Shown in pieces: positions 7,186-16,621 of a DNA stretch of 60,243 nucleotides. Source of the DNA: CAYPPG01 sp964412555 (GTDB lineage: Bacteria; Hinthialibacterota; Hinthialibacteria; Hinthialibacterales; Hinthialibacteraceae); contig CAYPPG010000051.1 in NCBI GenBank assembly GCA_964412555.1, forward strand, positions 1 through 60,243, read 5' to 3'. The notes beneath the pieces were generated by a model. That model was given only the letters and a program-made list of their open reading frames with translations, did no database searches and was not told the DNA's origin. Both the position numbers and the translations under genes were made by a program. Every line of letters starts with the position of its first letter. Position 1 is the first letter of the stretch.

Positions 7186-9261
7186 TTATCTCCATTCTAA
7201 TGAAAATGTATTAGGTTCATCGTTCAAATAATCATGATAATTCAATTTTTCGAGAAAATCGTCTATAAAAGCAAAGGTATCATGAAACTGGATAAGATTA
7301 TCATTAACATGAGATTCTATCACCTCTTTTGAAGGCAAGTGCCATCGCTGAAAAGTGTCCGTTTTATCCAGTTGGCTTGCTTCGATAATTTTTTGTAGGC
7401 TTCTAGCTCCGTGAATCAGAGGAACATGAAGTAAAAAAAACAGCATATCACGTGAAATTTTTGTTACTTTTTCTTTTTTCCCGAGGAAAGCGCGAATTAA
7501 AACCGCTCTTGTCAATTTTGCAGGATCTTGTTCTGTAAATCTCTTTTCTACCTCATACCCCCATTCAAGAGATGGAACTACTAAACAACGATCTAATCGG
7601 CTGTGAAAATCCGTTCCTTTTAGATTTTTTCCGTCTTGATATAATGCCCAATCCATGAATTCGCTCGTGTCATTAAAAATTCCACCGATGAAAACGAAAA
7701 CACATTTTCCAAGTTGTTGCTCAGAATGATCATCCCAAAATTTTCTATCCTGCATAGGTTGTAGAAAAAAAGGTACCCATCCCGCTTTTGAATTTTGGTA
7801 AAAAGTGTCAAATTCATCCCAAAGAACAAAAGGGATTTTTCCTTTTAAACAAACGGTTTGTATTTCTTGAAAGGCCTTGATCAATCGTTTGGGACTTTCG
7901 AATTGAGATATATTGAAATTCATTGTTTCAAACTCTTGCTCCTTTGGTTTTACCAGATTCGCTATTTTTTCAGCAAGCAATGATTTCCCTGAACCGGGAC
8001 CCCCAAATATGGAAAATGAAAGGATTGATTTATCCTTTTTGTCGTGAGCGTGATTGTTCAAGCGACTGATCAGCTGGAGGATGGTTTTTGCATAATTGGA
8101 ATCGGCGACATAATAATCGCCAAGGCGGAGAGTAATATTTTTGTATAATTCAAGTTCACCTCCGCAAACGATCTTCTTGGCAAATTTCCAAGCTCCTGAG
8201 GGGGCGTTTTTGTATTCGATGATTTCCAAAACTTTGGGGGATATAGACTTTTTAAGTGTGGGGATGGGAATGTTCGTTTCTCTTTTAAGAAATGATGGAT
8301 CTTTTTCGGTTGGATTATCATAACCTTCCTCAATGAGTGTTCTGATTCTTGCTAATCCTTTTATTAGATAAGTTTTCATTTTTGTGAATGTTAAAGGTGG
8401 CGTTCCAATAAGAATTTTTGCCAGTGATGCAACGATTACATTCCCGCTTCCAATTACAGGATCGTAGCCATTCCAGGAAAATGAGGTGGGTTGATCGCCG
8501 GCAAAAATATACAGGTTCTCATAATTCAGAAAATGATTATCTCCCATGCTTGCTGGATGAGGTCCAAGAAATAATATTCCGTCATTATAGATTTGAATAA
8601 TCAGAGAATGTATCCAACGCGAATTATCATTGTCCCACAATGTTTCATCCGCTTTTAGGTATTCAATGATTCGTTGTTTCATGTCTTCCCAGTTTCCGGC
8701 AAATTGAAGAGAACCATTCGCCATATCTTGCATCGGAGAAAACCAAAAACCCGGTTCCAAACTGGAGCGGATGTCCTTCCAGATTGGATTTCTTGGATCA
8801 TGCGTTCGGATAAGATATTGACGTTCTTTTAGAAAATTTCTCAATTTTGCCTTATTGTTTGATAAAAAACCTTGGTTATGGTCAATGATGATTGTAGGAA
8901 AATCGGGATTTAAATTTTTCTTTTCTTTTAACTTATAGGTTTCATATTCCCGTTCACCGGCAATGATGGCACGCCCAATTCTCCATCGACTTTTTTCGTA
9001 TATTTTTTGTTGAGTTAAAATATAAATAGATTCCGGAAGTTTTGTGTTCTCCTTTTCTATAACTGGTATTTCCGTTTGGATGCCGAATGATTTGAGTAGA
9101 ACACATAAAGCATCCGGTCCTCCCGGTAATTTTGCTTTCCAGAAACGTTGCGCTTGAATCCAGCTTTCTCGAAGATCCGGTGGGTTGTTATCCTTGCCTT
9201 CCACATAAATGAATTGATCAATGCTATGATCTCCGGTTACATAAATGGGTATATTGCTCAT
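7186..9261 (-). CDS. AAA ATPase with N-terminal degenerate PfkB-like (ribokinase-fold) domain, partner of RyR protein
   Basis: 691 residues in two parts. Residues 1-300 look like a PfkB/ribokinase fold: IPIYVTGDHSIDQFIYVEG at the N-terminus, LPGGPDALCVLLKSFG, and YDPVIGSGNVIVASLAKIL (about 266-284), which aligns with the PfkB signature DxxGAGDxFxAgL but has Asn274 where the catalytic Asp should be, so this domain is probably a ligand sensor or pseudokinase. Residues about 385-600 are an AAA-type ATPase: Walker A IFGGPGSGKSLLAEKIA (about 415) and Walker B IPFVLWDEFDTFY (about 480), with FHSRLDRCLVVPS later as a possible sensor/arginine region. No membrane segment or nuclease motif is seen. Its ATG lies 16 bases after the RyR gene's stop, so the two form an operon. 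Codon use is A+T-richer than the flanking metabolic genes. Confidence 0.72.
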   Translation of the reverse strand: MSNIPIYVTGDHSIDQFIYVEGKDNNPPDLRESWIQAQRFWKAKLPGGPDALCVLLKSFGIQTEIPVIEKENTKLPESIYILTQQKIYEKSRWRIGRAIIAGEREYETYKLKEKKNLNPDFPTIIIDHNQGFLSNNKAKLRNFLKERQYLIRTHDPRNPIWKDIRSSLEPGFWFSPMQDMANGSLQFAGNWEDMKQRIIEYLKADETLWDNDNSRWIHSLIIQIYNDGILFLGPHPASMGDNHFLNYENLYIFAGDQPTSFSWNGYDPVIGSGNVIVASLAKILIGTPPLTFTKMKTYLIKGLARIRTLIEEGYDNPTEKDPSFLKRETNIPIPTLKKSISPKVLEIIEYKNAPSGAWKFAKKIVCGGELELYKNITLRLGDYYVADSNYAKTILQLISRLNNHAHDKKDKSILSFSIFGGPGSGKSLLAEKIANLVKPKEQEFETMNFNISQFESPKRLIKAFQEIQTVCLKGKIPFVLWDEFDTFYQNSKAGWVPFFLQPMQDRKFWDDHSEQQLGKCVFVFIGGIFNDTSEFMDWALYQDGKNLKGTDFHSRLDRCLVVPSLEWGYEVEKRFTEQDPAKLTRAVLIRAFLGKKEKVTKISRDMLFFLLHVPLIHGARSLQKIIEASQLDKTDTFQRWHLPSKEVIESHVNDNLIQFHDTFAFIDDFLEKLNYHDYLNDEPNTFSLEWR

Positions 9262-9277
9262 CTCAATTTGTCACCTT

Positions 9278-9568
9278 TTATAGATTATTTTTTTCAATTT
9301 TGTAACCAAGGAGGAAAATTGTTTTCAGAGTATGTTTCGCCGTATTCCGATCATACTCTTTTTCCGATTCTGATAATTCTTCATAAGGGACAATACCAGG
9401 ATGTTCTTTTTTTTCATCATCCCGTTTCGGTCCGTATCGCCAGCCTTCCTGCATCCGTTGTTCCGCCCAATTTTCATGAATGTTTTTTGCTAAGGATTCA
9501 ATCAATTCGGTTAATTCCGGTGGTAACTCTACTGTCGACGTGTCGAACGGTTGCGGAGTATAGGCCAT
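9278..9568 (-). CDS. Small RyR-domain protein
   Basis: 96 residues that are essentially one RyR domain, the ~90-residue repeat named after ryanodine receptors and also found alone in bacteria. Diagnostic features: PQPFDTSTVELPPELTELIE, then LAKNIHENWAEQRMQEGW with the invariant H..W and GW.YG, the HPGIVPYEELSESEKEYDR strip, and a final KTIFLLGYKIE. Bacterial RyR domains have been proposed to be ligand (possibly nucleotide) sensors in conflict or signalling systems; no function is proven here. It is the first gene of the operon with the PfkB-like/AAA protein. A GAGGAT lies about 12 bases upstream of the ATG at 9568. Confidence 0.8.
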   Translation of the reverse strand: MAYTPQPFDTSTVELPPELTELIESLAKNIHENWAEQRMQEGWRYGPKRDDEKKEHPGIVPYEELSESEKEYDRNTAKHTLKTIFLLGYKIEKNNL

Positions 9569-9661
9569 GGTATTTTTCTATCCTCAATAATATTACAATA
9601 GAAAAACAATAAACAATTTTCGAATCATTCGCTAGTGTTCATCACGAAAAAAAAGGAAAAG

Positions 9662-10585
9662 TTATGAGAAAATTTGAAAAATAGCGCCGGCAAGGATAGA
9701 CCAGAGAAGGCTAAGGGTTACATAAGTTGAGGTGACTGGTGTGCCCATCGTCATTTTCATCATAAGCAGAGTTTGAATTTTTGTGGCGGGACCGGAGATA
9801 AAAAAGGCGAGTGCAGCGCCGGGGGCCATGCCCATGTCAACGAGGACTTGAATGATAGGGATAGTGCCTCCGCCGCATGCATAAAGGGGAATACCGAGTA
9901 AGGCACCAAAGAGAATACTGTATCCGTATTGGCTTCCCATCGTTTGTGTGATCCAATCCATCGGAATGAGTTGTTTGATCGTTGCGGCGATACCAATCCC
10001 GAGAAGGACGTAAGTCAGCACGAAGCGGCCGGTGTGAGTGATAGAGCGTAACCAGCGATTGAGGAAGGAAGAATTTTTATCCGGTGCTTTCAAGATGGAT
10101 TCCGAATTCGAGGGGATGAGAGAGCGGCATAGAATTCTTGAATAGCGGATTGTCAGGAAGCCGCCGAGAAGACCGAAACCGACGGCGGCGAATGCGCGGG
10201 CTAGGGCCATCGGCCATCCAAAAACACTCCAGGTCATGGCGAAAAGAGTGGGATTCATCAGCGGAGTGGCGCAAAGAAATGCGATTACCGGCGCGGCAGG
10301 GATACCGGCAGTTATGAGTGTTGCGGCAATCGGAATGGCTAGGTAGGAACAGAAAGGGGAGAGAACGCCAAGCGCCGCCATGACGGGGATAGCCCAGCGG
10401 TTGTGCATCGGTTTCCATTCTTTCAATTGGCGGACCGGCCACCATGCGATCAAGAAAGAGGAGAGAAGCAGGCCGATCAGCAGACCGGGCAGAATGGATT
10501 GAAAGAGGGCAAACGCCTCTACAAGGATTTGATAGGTGTGTGTATCGTGGAATAAATCCCGATAGGAACTCAGTAGGTTTCCCAT
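9662..10585 (-). CDS. Permease of the DUF318/UPF0718 (ArsP-like) family
   Basis: 307-residue polytopic membrane protein with about eight hydrophobic segments. It shows the family's duplicated signature: LSPFCSYLAIPIAATLITAG...ATPLMNPTLFAMTW in the first half and GIPLYACGGGTIPIIQVLVD...ISGPATKIQT in the second. Members export thiol-reactive or organoarsenical compounds in some cases, but most are uncharacterised permeases. A linker of about 40 polar residues (IPSNSESILKAPDKNSS) separates the halves. Its start overlaps the end of the DUF362 gene by 16 bases, implying translational coupling. Substrate unknown. Confidence 0.78.
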   Translation of the reverse strand: MGNLLSSYRDLFHDTHTYQILVEAFALFQSILPGLLIGLLLSSFLIAWWPVRQLKEWKPMHNRWAIPVMAALGVLSPFCSYLAIPIAATLITAGIPAAPVIAFLCATPLMNPTLFAMTWSVFGWPMALARAFAAVGFGLLGGFLTIRYSRILCRSLIPSNSESILKAPDKNSSFLNRWLRSITHTGRFVLTYVLLGIGIAATIKQLIPMDWITQTMGSQYGYSILFGALLGIPLYACGGGTIPIIQVLVDMGMAPGAALAFFISGPATKIQTLLMMKMTMGTPVTSTYVTLSLLWSILAGAIFQIFS

Positions 10586-12384
10586 GAAGTGATTCCGGCG
10601 GTTTGGTCCATTTCGAATTTCAGGCCGGGCACGCGCGTGCCTTCGTATTTGGTATAATTGGAACGAATTCGTAAATTGGAAAATGTCGCTTTCTCACGTG
10701 GTAGTGTCGAGGGGAGAATGCGGCAGATGTTCATTGTAAAAACGGCGGTTCGGTAGGTGTCTACGAGTTTCACAAGAAGAGGGTGACGTCCTTCGGGCAA
10801 ATGGATTGTTTTCGCGGCGCCACTGGGTAATTCAGGATCCTCGTAGCGTACATAATCTTCATAAATTTTTTCACCACCGAGCCAGACGGCGCAAGATTCA
10901 TCGTGAGAAATCCACAATTCGGCATCTTGTTCTTTCGGAACGTTCACCCAGCAGAAAGCGTAATAGACATAATCACCGGTATCGCCGTAATAAGCATCAA
11001 AATCGATAAAGCAGTCTGAAAAGTGAATCGGTTCCGTCCAGCTGTTTTGATTGGGAGCGCCGATGACATCTTCATCGGGAATGCCCAAATTGACGGTATC
11101 AAGGTTGTCACCTTCTACTGCATTGAGGAGCCAGATTCGGTTGCTCATGCCGAAATGGCCACGGTTACCTTGTTTGTTCGGTTCGGTACGCTCGAAATAA
11201 TACATCGAATCAGCGATGGAATGTTCGCTGACAATTTGAATTTGCTCCGGATTCATTGATCCCAGCCCTTCCCGTGCCGCATCGTATAGATGAGCCGTAT
11301 CATCAGGATTGAGACCCATCAATCGGGCGCATACCGAATCGACAGCAACCATGTCCGTACCTGCGATGAGCATATTACGGCGGAGAGAAGGATGAGTGCG
11401 TGTTTTTCCCCTCTCTTTGCAAACGATGGCATCGACGAGGCAGTAATCGGCAGGTGCGATAGATGCCAAGTCAACAATTTCGAGTTCGACCGAGTTGTGA
11501 TCGGGCCAATTGCGGTGAAGCTTGGGATCACCGGGATCAGGTCCACCAACTCCTTTATAGGTTCCGTATTTCGCTCCGGCAGCGATTCCAATATAGTTTT
11601 TCAAACAGACAGTGATTTGGGGTGTGTGTGTTTTCATGACCGGTACATTGATCAATACATCCGCGTCAAGAATCGACTCGTGTACCCAGTAACTTGGATA
11701 TTCAGGAAAGTCGATCCAATCCGGAACCGGGGCGTTGCGAATTGCTTGCATCGGGTTGTCTTTCGGACCGAAATCCGCATCGACGATTTCGACCTCGATT
11801 CCATCTGTTGCAAGTCGTTCTTGCATTTGGTAATATCCGGCTTGTTCAAAGCCATCGACAATGGGAGCGCCTCCGGAATTGTATTTTGTATTCCGCATGA
11901 CTGGGGAGAGCCAGCCGCCCCCGCCTTCCGCCACAATATACTGTAAATTGGCTGGGCCATTCTGATGCATCCAGCGGATAAGACCTTCGATCATGCGGGG
12001 ATCGGTATTCACGCCATTGCCAAGATCGGCAGGTTCAACGACATTCGGTTTCATGACTACTTTAGCCCCTTCGAACAAAAGCGGTTCGAGATCGCCGGAC
12101 AAATCCAACACCTGATAGACCATTTCGATAATTTGTTCCCAACTAATTTCTTCGGTTAGGGGAATAGGATTGGTCAAACTGCTGTCATCCGAGCGTACGA
12201 GAGCGACTTTTGTCGAATATTCGGGTGGTACCCCATCATTTTTTAATTGGGAAACCGGAATCGCTTTGACGGTGGAGGGGCTTTGAAGAGTAAAAGCGAG
12301 ATCAAGACCGATGAGGATAAATAGACAAAGAGTAAGAAGAGAATAAATGTGGATTTTTCGGAAAGATTGAAATGTGCAGTTCAT
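10570..12384 (-). CDS. Exported DUF362 domain protein with C-terminal sugar/ligand-type extension
   Basis: 604 residues from the ATG at 12384, chosen over an upstream in-frame ATG at 12417 because AAAGGA sits 8 bases before it and the protein then begins with a clean signal segment (IHIYSLLTLCLFILIGLDLAF). Residues about 45-400 are a DUF362 domain: VVMKPNVVEPADLGNGVNTD, VLINVPVMKTHTPQITVCLKN, MLIAGTDMVAVDSVCARLMG. About 200 further residues (from YYFERTEPNKQ) look like a beta-rich carbohydrate-binding or PA14/NPCBM-like module (YEDYVRYEDPELPSGAAKTI, RHPLLVKLVDTYRTAVF). No 4Fe-4S cysteine clusters. Predicted periplasmic or surface attached. Coupled to the permease gene. DUF362 has no settled biochemical role. 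Confidence 0.75.
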   Translation of the reverse strand: MNCTFQSFRKIHIYSLLTLCLFILIGLDLAFTLQSPSTVKAIPVSQLKNDGVPPEYSTKVALVRSDDSSLTNPIPLTEEISWEQIIEMVYQVLDLSGDLEPLLFEGAKVVMKPNVVEPADLGNGVNTDPRMIEGLIRWMHQNGPANLQYIVAEGGGGWLSPVMRNTKYNSGGAPIVDGFEQAGYYQMQERLATDGIEVEIVDADFGPKDNPMQAIRNAPVPDWIDFPEYPSYWVHESILDADVLINVPVMKTHTPQITVCLKNYIGIAAGAKYGTYKGVGGPDPGDPKLHRNWPDHNSVELEIVDLASIAPADYCLVDAIVCKERGKTRTHPSLRRNMLIAGTDMVAVDSVCARLMGLNPDDTAHLYDAAREGLGSMNPEQIQIVSEHSIADSMYYFERTEPNKQGNRGHFGMSNRIWLLNAVEGDNLDTVNLGIPDEDVIGAPNQNSWTEPIHFSDCFIDFDAYYGDTGDYVYYAFCWVNVPKEQDAELWISHDESCAVWLGGEKIYEDYVRYEDPELPSGAAKTIHLPEGRHPLLVKLVDTYRTAVFTMNICRILPSTLPREKATFSNLRIRSNYTKYEGTRVPGLKFEMDQTAGITSWETY

Positions 12385-12560
12385 GTTGAAGTCCTTTGAA
12401 GGCTGATTTTCTAACAAAGCTTATTGGAATAGTAAACATTTTTCAATGCTTCTGGATAGACAGACTATATCAAACAAGACCGTTTTTGTCATAAAAAATC
12501 GTAACGGGCTGGGAGGTGAGAGGAGCAAATCAGACAAGAAAAACCTTGGGATAGAGTCGC

Positions 12561-13736
12561 TTAAGGGGATTGCAGTGTCAAAAGCCAATCCGCCACTATT
12601 TCTGACTGTTCTTGAGTTAAACTGAATGATTGCATGGCTCCCATCGGTTGCTCACGGATATTGAGCCGTGTGGCGGTTTCTGCGGATGGATTTTGCAGCC
12701 ATTCGATCAGCACCTCTCGGGAATGCTTCGCAGATGCTTCCAGCGGACCTCCGATTCCTCCTTGTGGAGCGCCTTCCCCGCTGACTGTATGACAAGCCAA
12801 GCAGGTTTTTTCCACAAAGATGGCTTCGACTTGTTCCGAACCCGGACCCAGCGATGAAGGTGGTTTGACCTCGAAAAGCGATTGAAGCGCTTCAACCAGC
12901 AAATCGACTTGCTCTTCGGTTAATTGAACACCGGCCATTTCTCCCGTCGGATCATCACGTATCCCCAATTCAACCGCCGTTTCGGCGTCGGGTTGTAAAA
13001 GAAAGGCACGTAGCGTATCCACATTTCGGCTGGCGACCGATTCCAAACCACCGCCCGGATCGCTGTACCCCACTCCTTCCATACTATGGCAAGCGAGGCA
13101 TCCCAAAGAAGTGATACGTTCTTGTGCGGAAAGAGGTTGAAGATCGATGGGTTGACTGGCTTGATAATGCGCTGAGAGTGTAGAAAGAGATAAAACTGCT
13201 GGAATGCCAGCGGCGAGGTAGAGTGGAGTTTTCAAATAAGTCAACAACGTGAGGGAACGCAGTTTTGTATACACATAAAAGCCGGCAACGGAACCACCCA
13301 CCAAAATTAGAAACCAGACGGCTTTGTCTGCCCATGGCGGCATAGGGACATAATGAGGGGTTGGGTGAAGGTAAAGAACGATCCAGCTCAAACTGACACT
13401 CAAAGCGGCAAGTCCGAAATGAATCATTTTGTCTCCCAAAGACAAGGCCCCCATGGCAAGTCCACTTCCGGCGATAATTCCCAATGCGCCCAGAGCGAAA
13501 ATCACCGATTCGTTTCCCGCCATGAGACGTGACCAAAAGACGGTGTTCTCTTCTCGGAAAAGCAATAATCCATTCCAACACACCGCCAAGGTGATCGGCC
13601 CGATGATCGCCATCCCAGCTGCGCCGAATCGGCTCCACCCCGGTTTTTTACGGAGTATCCCAAACAACATGATAAGGCCGGAATGGAAAAAAAGTAAAAT
13701 TCCTAATTCGGTCAGGATGAGTAGAACTTTCTGCAT
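12561..13736 (-). CDS. Membrane-anchored di-haem cytochrome c
   Basis: 391 residues: about five N-terminal membrane helices (residues 1-190) followed by two cytochrome c domains, with haem motifs CLACH at about residues 213-217 and 313-317. Each is followed by a distal-ligand Met context (MAGVQLTEEQ and MGAMQSFSLTQEQ), so both domains look complete and duplicated: each has the order CLACH, GG/GGI, NxxxLxxxLxxP, ETA, LNIR/LGIR, P. GGGAG precedes the ATG by 6 bases. It may pass electrons between a membrane dehydrogenase and a terminal oxidase; no oxidase gene is in the window. The membrane part is not one I can name. Confidence 0.82.
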   Translation of the reverse strand: MQKVLLILTELGILLFFHSGLIMLFGILRKKPGWSRFGAAGMAIIGPITLAVCWNGLLLFREENTVFWSRLMAGNESVIFALGALGIIAGSGLAMGALSLGDKMIHFGLAALSVSLSWIVLYLHPTPHYVPMPPWADKAVWFLILVGGSVAGFYVYTKLRSLTLLTYLKTPLYLAAGIPAVLSLSTLSAHYQASQPIDLQPLSAQERITSLGCLACHSMEGVGYSDPGGGLESVASRNVDTLRAFLLQPDAETAVELGIRDDPTGEMAGVQLTEEQVDLLVEALQSLFEVKPPSSLGPGSEQVEAIFVEKTCLACHTVSGEGAPQGGIGGPLEASAKHSREVLIEWLQNPSAETATRLNIREQPMGAMQSFSLTQEQSEIVADWLLTLQSP

Positions 13737-13842
13737 CTCGAACTCCCTATAGGGTATGCGCGCTGTTTCAAATAATTATTATTATGATTCCAACTGGCTG
13801 TGGGGGAAGGACTTTGTGATGAAGCAGCGTATTGAAGTTGTT

Positions 13843-16479
13843 TTATCCGTTATCGAGAATGTTACGTATTTTTTGGAGTAGGGTCGTCGGGGTAAAAGGT
13901 TTTTGCATGAACTCAATCCCTTCTTCGAGAATTCCATGTTGCCCGATCGCATCATCCGTATATCCCGACATATAAATCACCTTGATCGATGGCCGGTGAG
14001 GGATGATGGATTCTGTGAGTTCCCGTCCGCTCATGTGTGGCATGATCACATCGGTCAGCAGGAGATGGATGGGATCTGAAAATGTTTCGCTGATTTGTAG
14101 CGCCTCTCCTCCATAGGCCGCTTTCAAGACTTGATATCCGGCTTCTTCCAAGATTCTGGAAATAAACTGACGAACGATTTCTTCGTCTTCAACAAGTAAT
14201 ATGGTCTCATTTCCTTTATAGAGATGGTAAGAATCGGTTTCTTGACGAGGCGAAATAGAAGACTCTTCTATACGCGGGAAATAGATCTTAAACGTTGTGC
14301 CATGGTTCGGTTCACTGTAAACAAAGATATTTCCTTCACTTTGTTTGACGATCCCGTACACCATGGATAAACCGAGACCGGTACCTTTTCCTACTTCTTT
14401 GGTCGTAAAAAAAGGATCGAATATTTGTTTTTGTATCTCTTCGTCCATTCCGCAACCGGTATCGGAAATCGCGATCATGACATACGATCCAGGCTGAATT
14501 TCCACTCGATGCTGTATACATTTTTCATCAAAATCCACATTGGCGGTTTCGATTGTCAATTTTCCACCGGTAGGCATGGCATCCCGAGCATTGATAACGA
14601 GATTCATGATTACTTGTTCAATTTGGCCTGGATCGGCTCTTACCATTCCTAATTTGGAACCGGGAATGGTTATCATTTCGATGTCTTCTCCGATCAAACG
14701 GCGTAATAATTTGTCAATATTGAAGACGAGTTGGTTCAAGTCAATGAGCTCCGGTTGTAAAACTTGTTTTCTGCTATACGCCAAAAGTTGTCTCGTTAAT
14801 GATCCCGCCCGTTCTCCGGCTTTTTTGATTTCCTGTAGACTTATATAAATGGGATCCTCGGGAGAGATGAGTGACAATGTCAAGTCGGAGTATCCCAAAA
14901 TTGCCATGAGTAAGTTGTTGAAATCGTGAGCGATTCCGCCGGCTAGTTTGCCCACTGCCTCCATTTTTTGGGACTGAATCAATTGTTCTTCCAGACGTTT
15001 CTTTTCAATAATGTTTTCAAATGCGACGGCTAACTTTTGATCGGGCAAGGGAAATACCCGGATGCGAAATGCCCCTTCAAGGCGTTGATCTTTATAATAA
15101 AGATCTTCCGTTTCAAAATTCATCCCCGTTTGCAGTACACCCAGAAAATCGTCTGTAATTCCTTTCTCCTTGGCGGTTGGCCATATTTCATTAAATTCTT
15201 TTCCAAGCCACTCCTGGACTTTGATACCGGTTAACCGTTCCGATTCGGGATTTCCATATACCAAAAGCAATTGGTTCGGTGGCTCGTATCGATAAATAAA
15301 TAAACCGGAGGGGATTGTCTGAACAATATCATCAGATATTTTGAGTGTTTCAATGACTTTTTTTTCTGCCTTGATGCGTTCGGTAATGTCGATACCGATT
15401 GCCCATGTCGCCCATCCTTGGATGGGAACTTCATTCGAAATGTTGGACCAGGAAATTGTTCGTTTGCTGCTGTCTTTGCAGGTTACGTCAAATTCAAGGT
15501 TTCGGAAATCCCCTTTTGCTTTTTCAATTGTGTCAAAAACCTTTTTTCGATATTGTTCATCCGGATACAACCACTTCATGGCATCCGGATTTCCAATGAT
15601 TTCTTCGGCTTTGAAACCGGTGACTCGCTCACATTCCTGATTCCAGGCGATGATATTTTGTTCGTCGCCGAATGCATCCAACAAAACCGGCATAGAAGCC
15701 ACGATGGAACGCATTCTTTCTTCGTTTTCCCGGATACGGGTTTCCGTCTTTTTCCTGTTTGTGATATCCTCCATGCAGCCATTGATTTGAATGATGTTTT
15801 GGTATTCATCGTACAATGGAGATGCCGTATCCCGTATCCATTTGACGATATTCTCTTTTGTGATAATACGATATTCGATATTCAAGTCCGTTTTTGATTC
15901 CCGGTGTTGTCGAATTTTCTCCCAAACACGTTGTCGATCGTCGGGATGGATGATTTCCGTAAAATGGGAGGGATTTTGAATAAAGACTTCTTTGGGGTAA
16001 CCGGTCAGTTCTTGAATTTTGCCGGATAAAAAGAGATTTGTTGAATGTTCATCCGGCAGAGCGGAATAGACAACGGCAGGAACGTTATGGCTAATGATCC
16101 TATATCGTGCTTCGCTTTCTTTTAGCGCTTGCTCAGATAACTGTTGTTTAGTCTTCGCGCGATAAATCATTTCACTACTGGCGCCGGCAGTCACCAAGAC
16201 GAATGCCATTGTTTGAAAGCTTTTTATGGGATTTGTGACCGTTGCTTGTATCACACCAATGGAGATTATAGCAGTTATTACAAATATCGTTAAATAGGTT
16301 CTTTTAGCAAAATAGAAAGCCGCATAAAAGATGGGTAACAACAATAGTAAGAGAGATTCATCTGCATATGTGAACGAAAATTTTCTTTGAAGCAAGATAA
16401 GTAGTGATCCAAACAGGGAAGCCGATAAAATGTGAAAGAGGATAAAGGAATAACGCGAATTGAAAATGGCTCGTATCAT
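13843..16479 (-). CDS. Membrane-bound hybrid sensor histidine kinase (multi-PAS, HisKA, HATPase, receiver)
   Basis: 878 residues. Three to four N-terminal membrane helices (residues 10-105) without a large periplasmic loop, then three or more PAS/PAC domains (YRIISHNVPAVVY; MRSIVASMPVLLDAFG; ISDDIVQTIPSGLFIY). The HisKA phospho-acceptor is in GGIAHDFNNLLMAILGYSD (His about 516). The ATPase has the N box LVINARDAMPTGGKL, G1 ISDTGCGMDEE and G2 GKGTGLGLSMVYGIVKQ. The C-terminal receiver has the acidic pair VEDEE and phospho-Asp in LLLTDVIMPHMSGREL (about 806) and Lys in FMQKPFT. An AAGGGG lies 12 bases upstream. No response regulator gene is adjacent, so the receiver may pass phosphate to an unlinked partner. 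Confidence 0.92.
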   Translation of the reverse strand: MIRAIFNSRYSFILFHILSASLFGSLLILLQRKFSFTYADESLLLLLLPIFYAAFYFAKRTYLTIFVITAIISIGVIQATVTNPIKSFQTMAFVLVTAGASSEMIYRAKTKQQLSEQALKESEARYRIISHNVPAVVYSALPDEHSTNLFLSGKIQELTGYPKEVFIQNPSHFTEIIHPDDRQRVWEKIRQHRESKTDLNIEYRIITKENIVKWIRDTASPLYDEYQNIIQINGCMEDITNRKKTETRIRENEERMRSIVASMPVLLDAFGDEQNIIAWNQECERVTGFKAEEIIGNPDAMKWLYPDEQYRKKVFDTIEKAKGDFRNLEFDVTCKDSSKRTISWSNISNEVPIQGWATWAIGIDITERIKAEKKVIETLKISDDIVQTIPSGLFIYRYEPPNQLLLVYGNPESERLTGIKVQEWLGKEFNEIWPTAKEKGITDDFLGVLQTGMNFETEDLYYKDQRLEGAFRIRVFPLPDQKLAVAFENIIEKKRLEEQLIQSQKMEAVGKLAGGIAHDFNNLLMAILGYSDLTLSLISPEDPIYISLQEIKKAGERAGSLTRQLLAYSRKQVLQPELIDLNQLVFNIDKLLRRLIGEDIEMITIPGSKLGMVRADPGQIEQVIMNLVINARDAMPTGGKLTIETANVDFDEKCIQHRVEIQPGSYVMIAISDTGCGMDEEIQKQIFDPFFTTKEVGKGTGLGLSMVYGIVKQSEGNIFVYSEPNHGTTFKIYFPRIEESSISPRQETDSYHLYKGNETILLVEDEEIVRQFISRILEEAGYQVLKAAYGGEALQISETFSDPIHLLLTDVIMPHMSGRELTESIIPHRPSIKVIYMSGYTDDAIGQHGILEEGIEFMQKPFTPTTLLQKIRNILDNG

Positions 16480-16621
16480 TGAATAGCAGCCCCTTCAAAA
16501 AAACAGATCAAATCATATTGCAGAGGTGATAGTAATTTAGTTACGAATTTTTTTAATTATATCTCATTTCGGGTATATACCGAGTGATGGGATAGTGGAT
16601 ATATTATTGTTGCAAAATACA

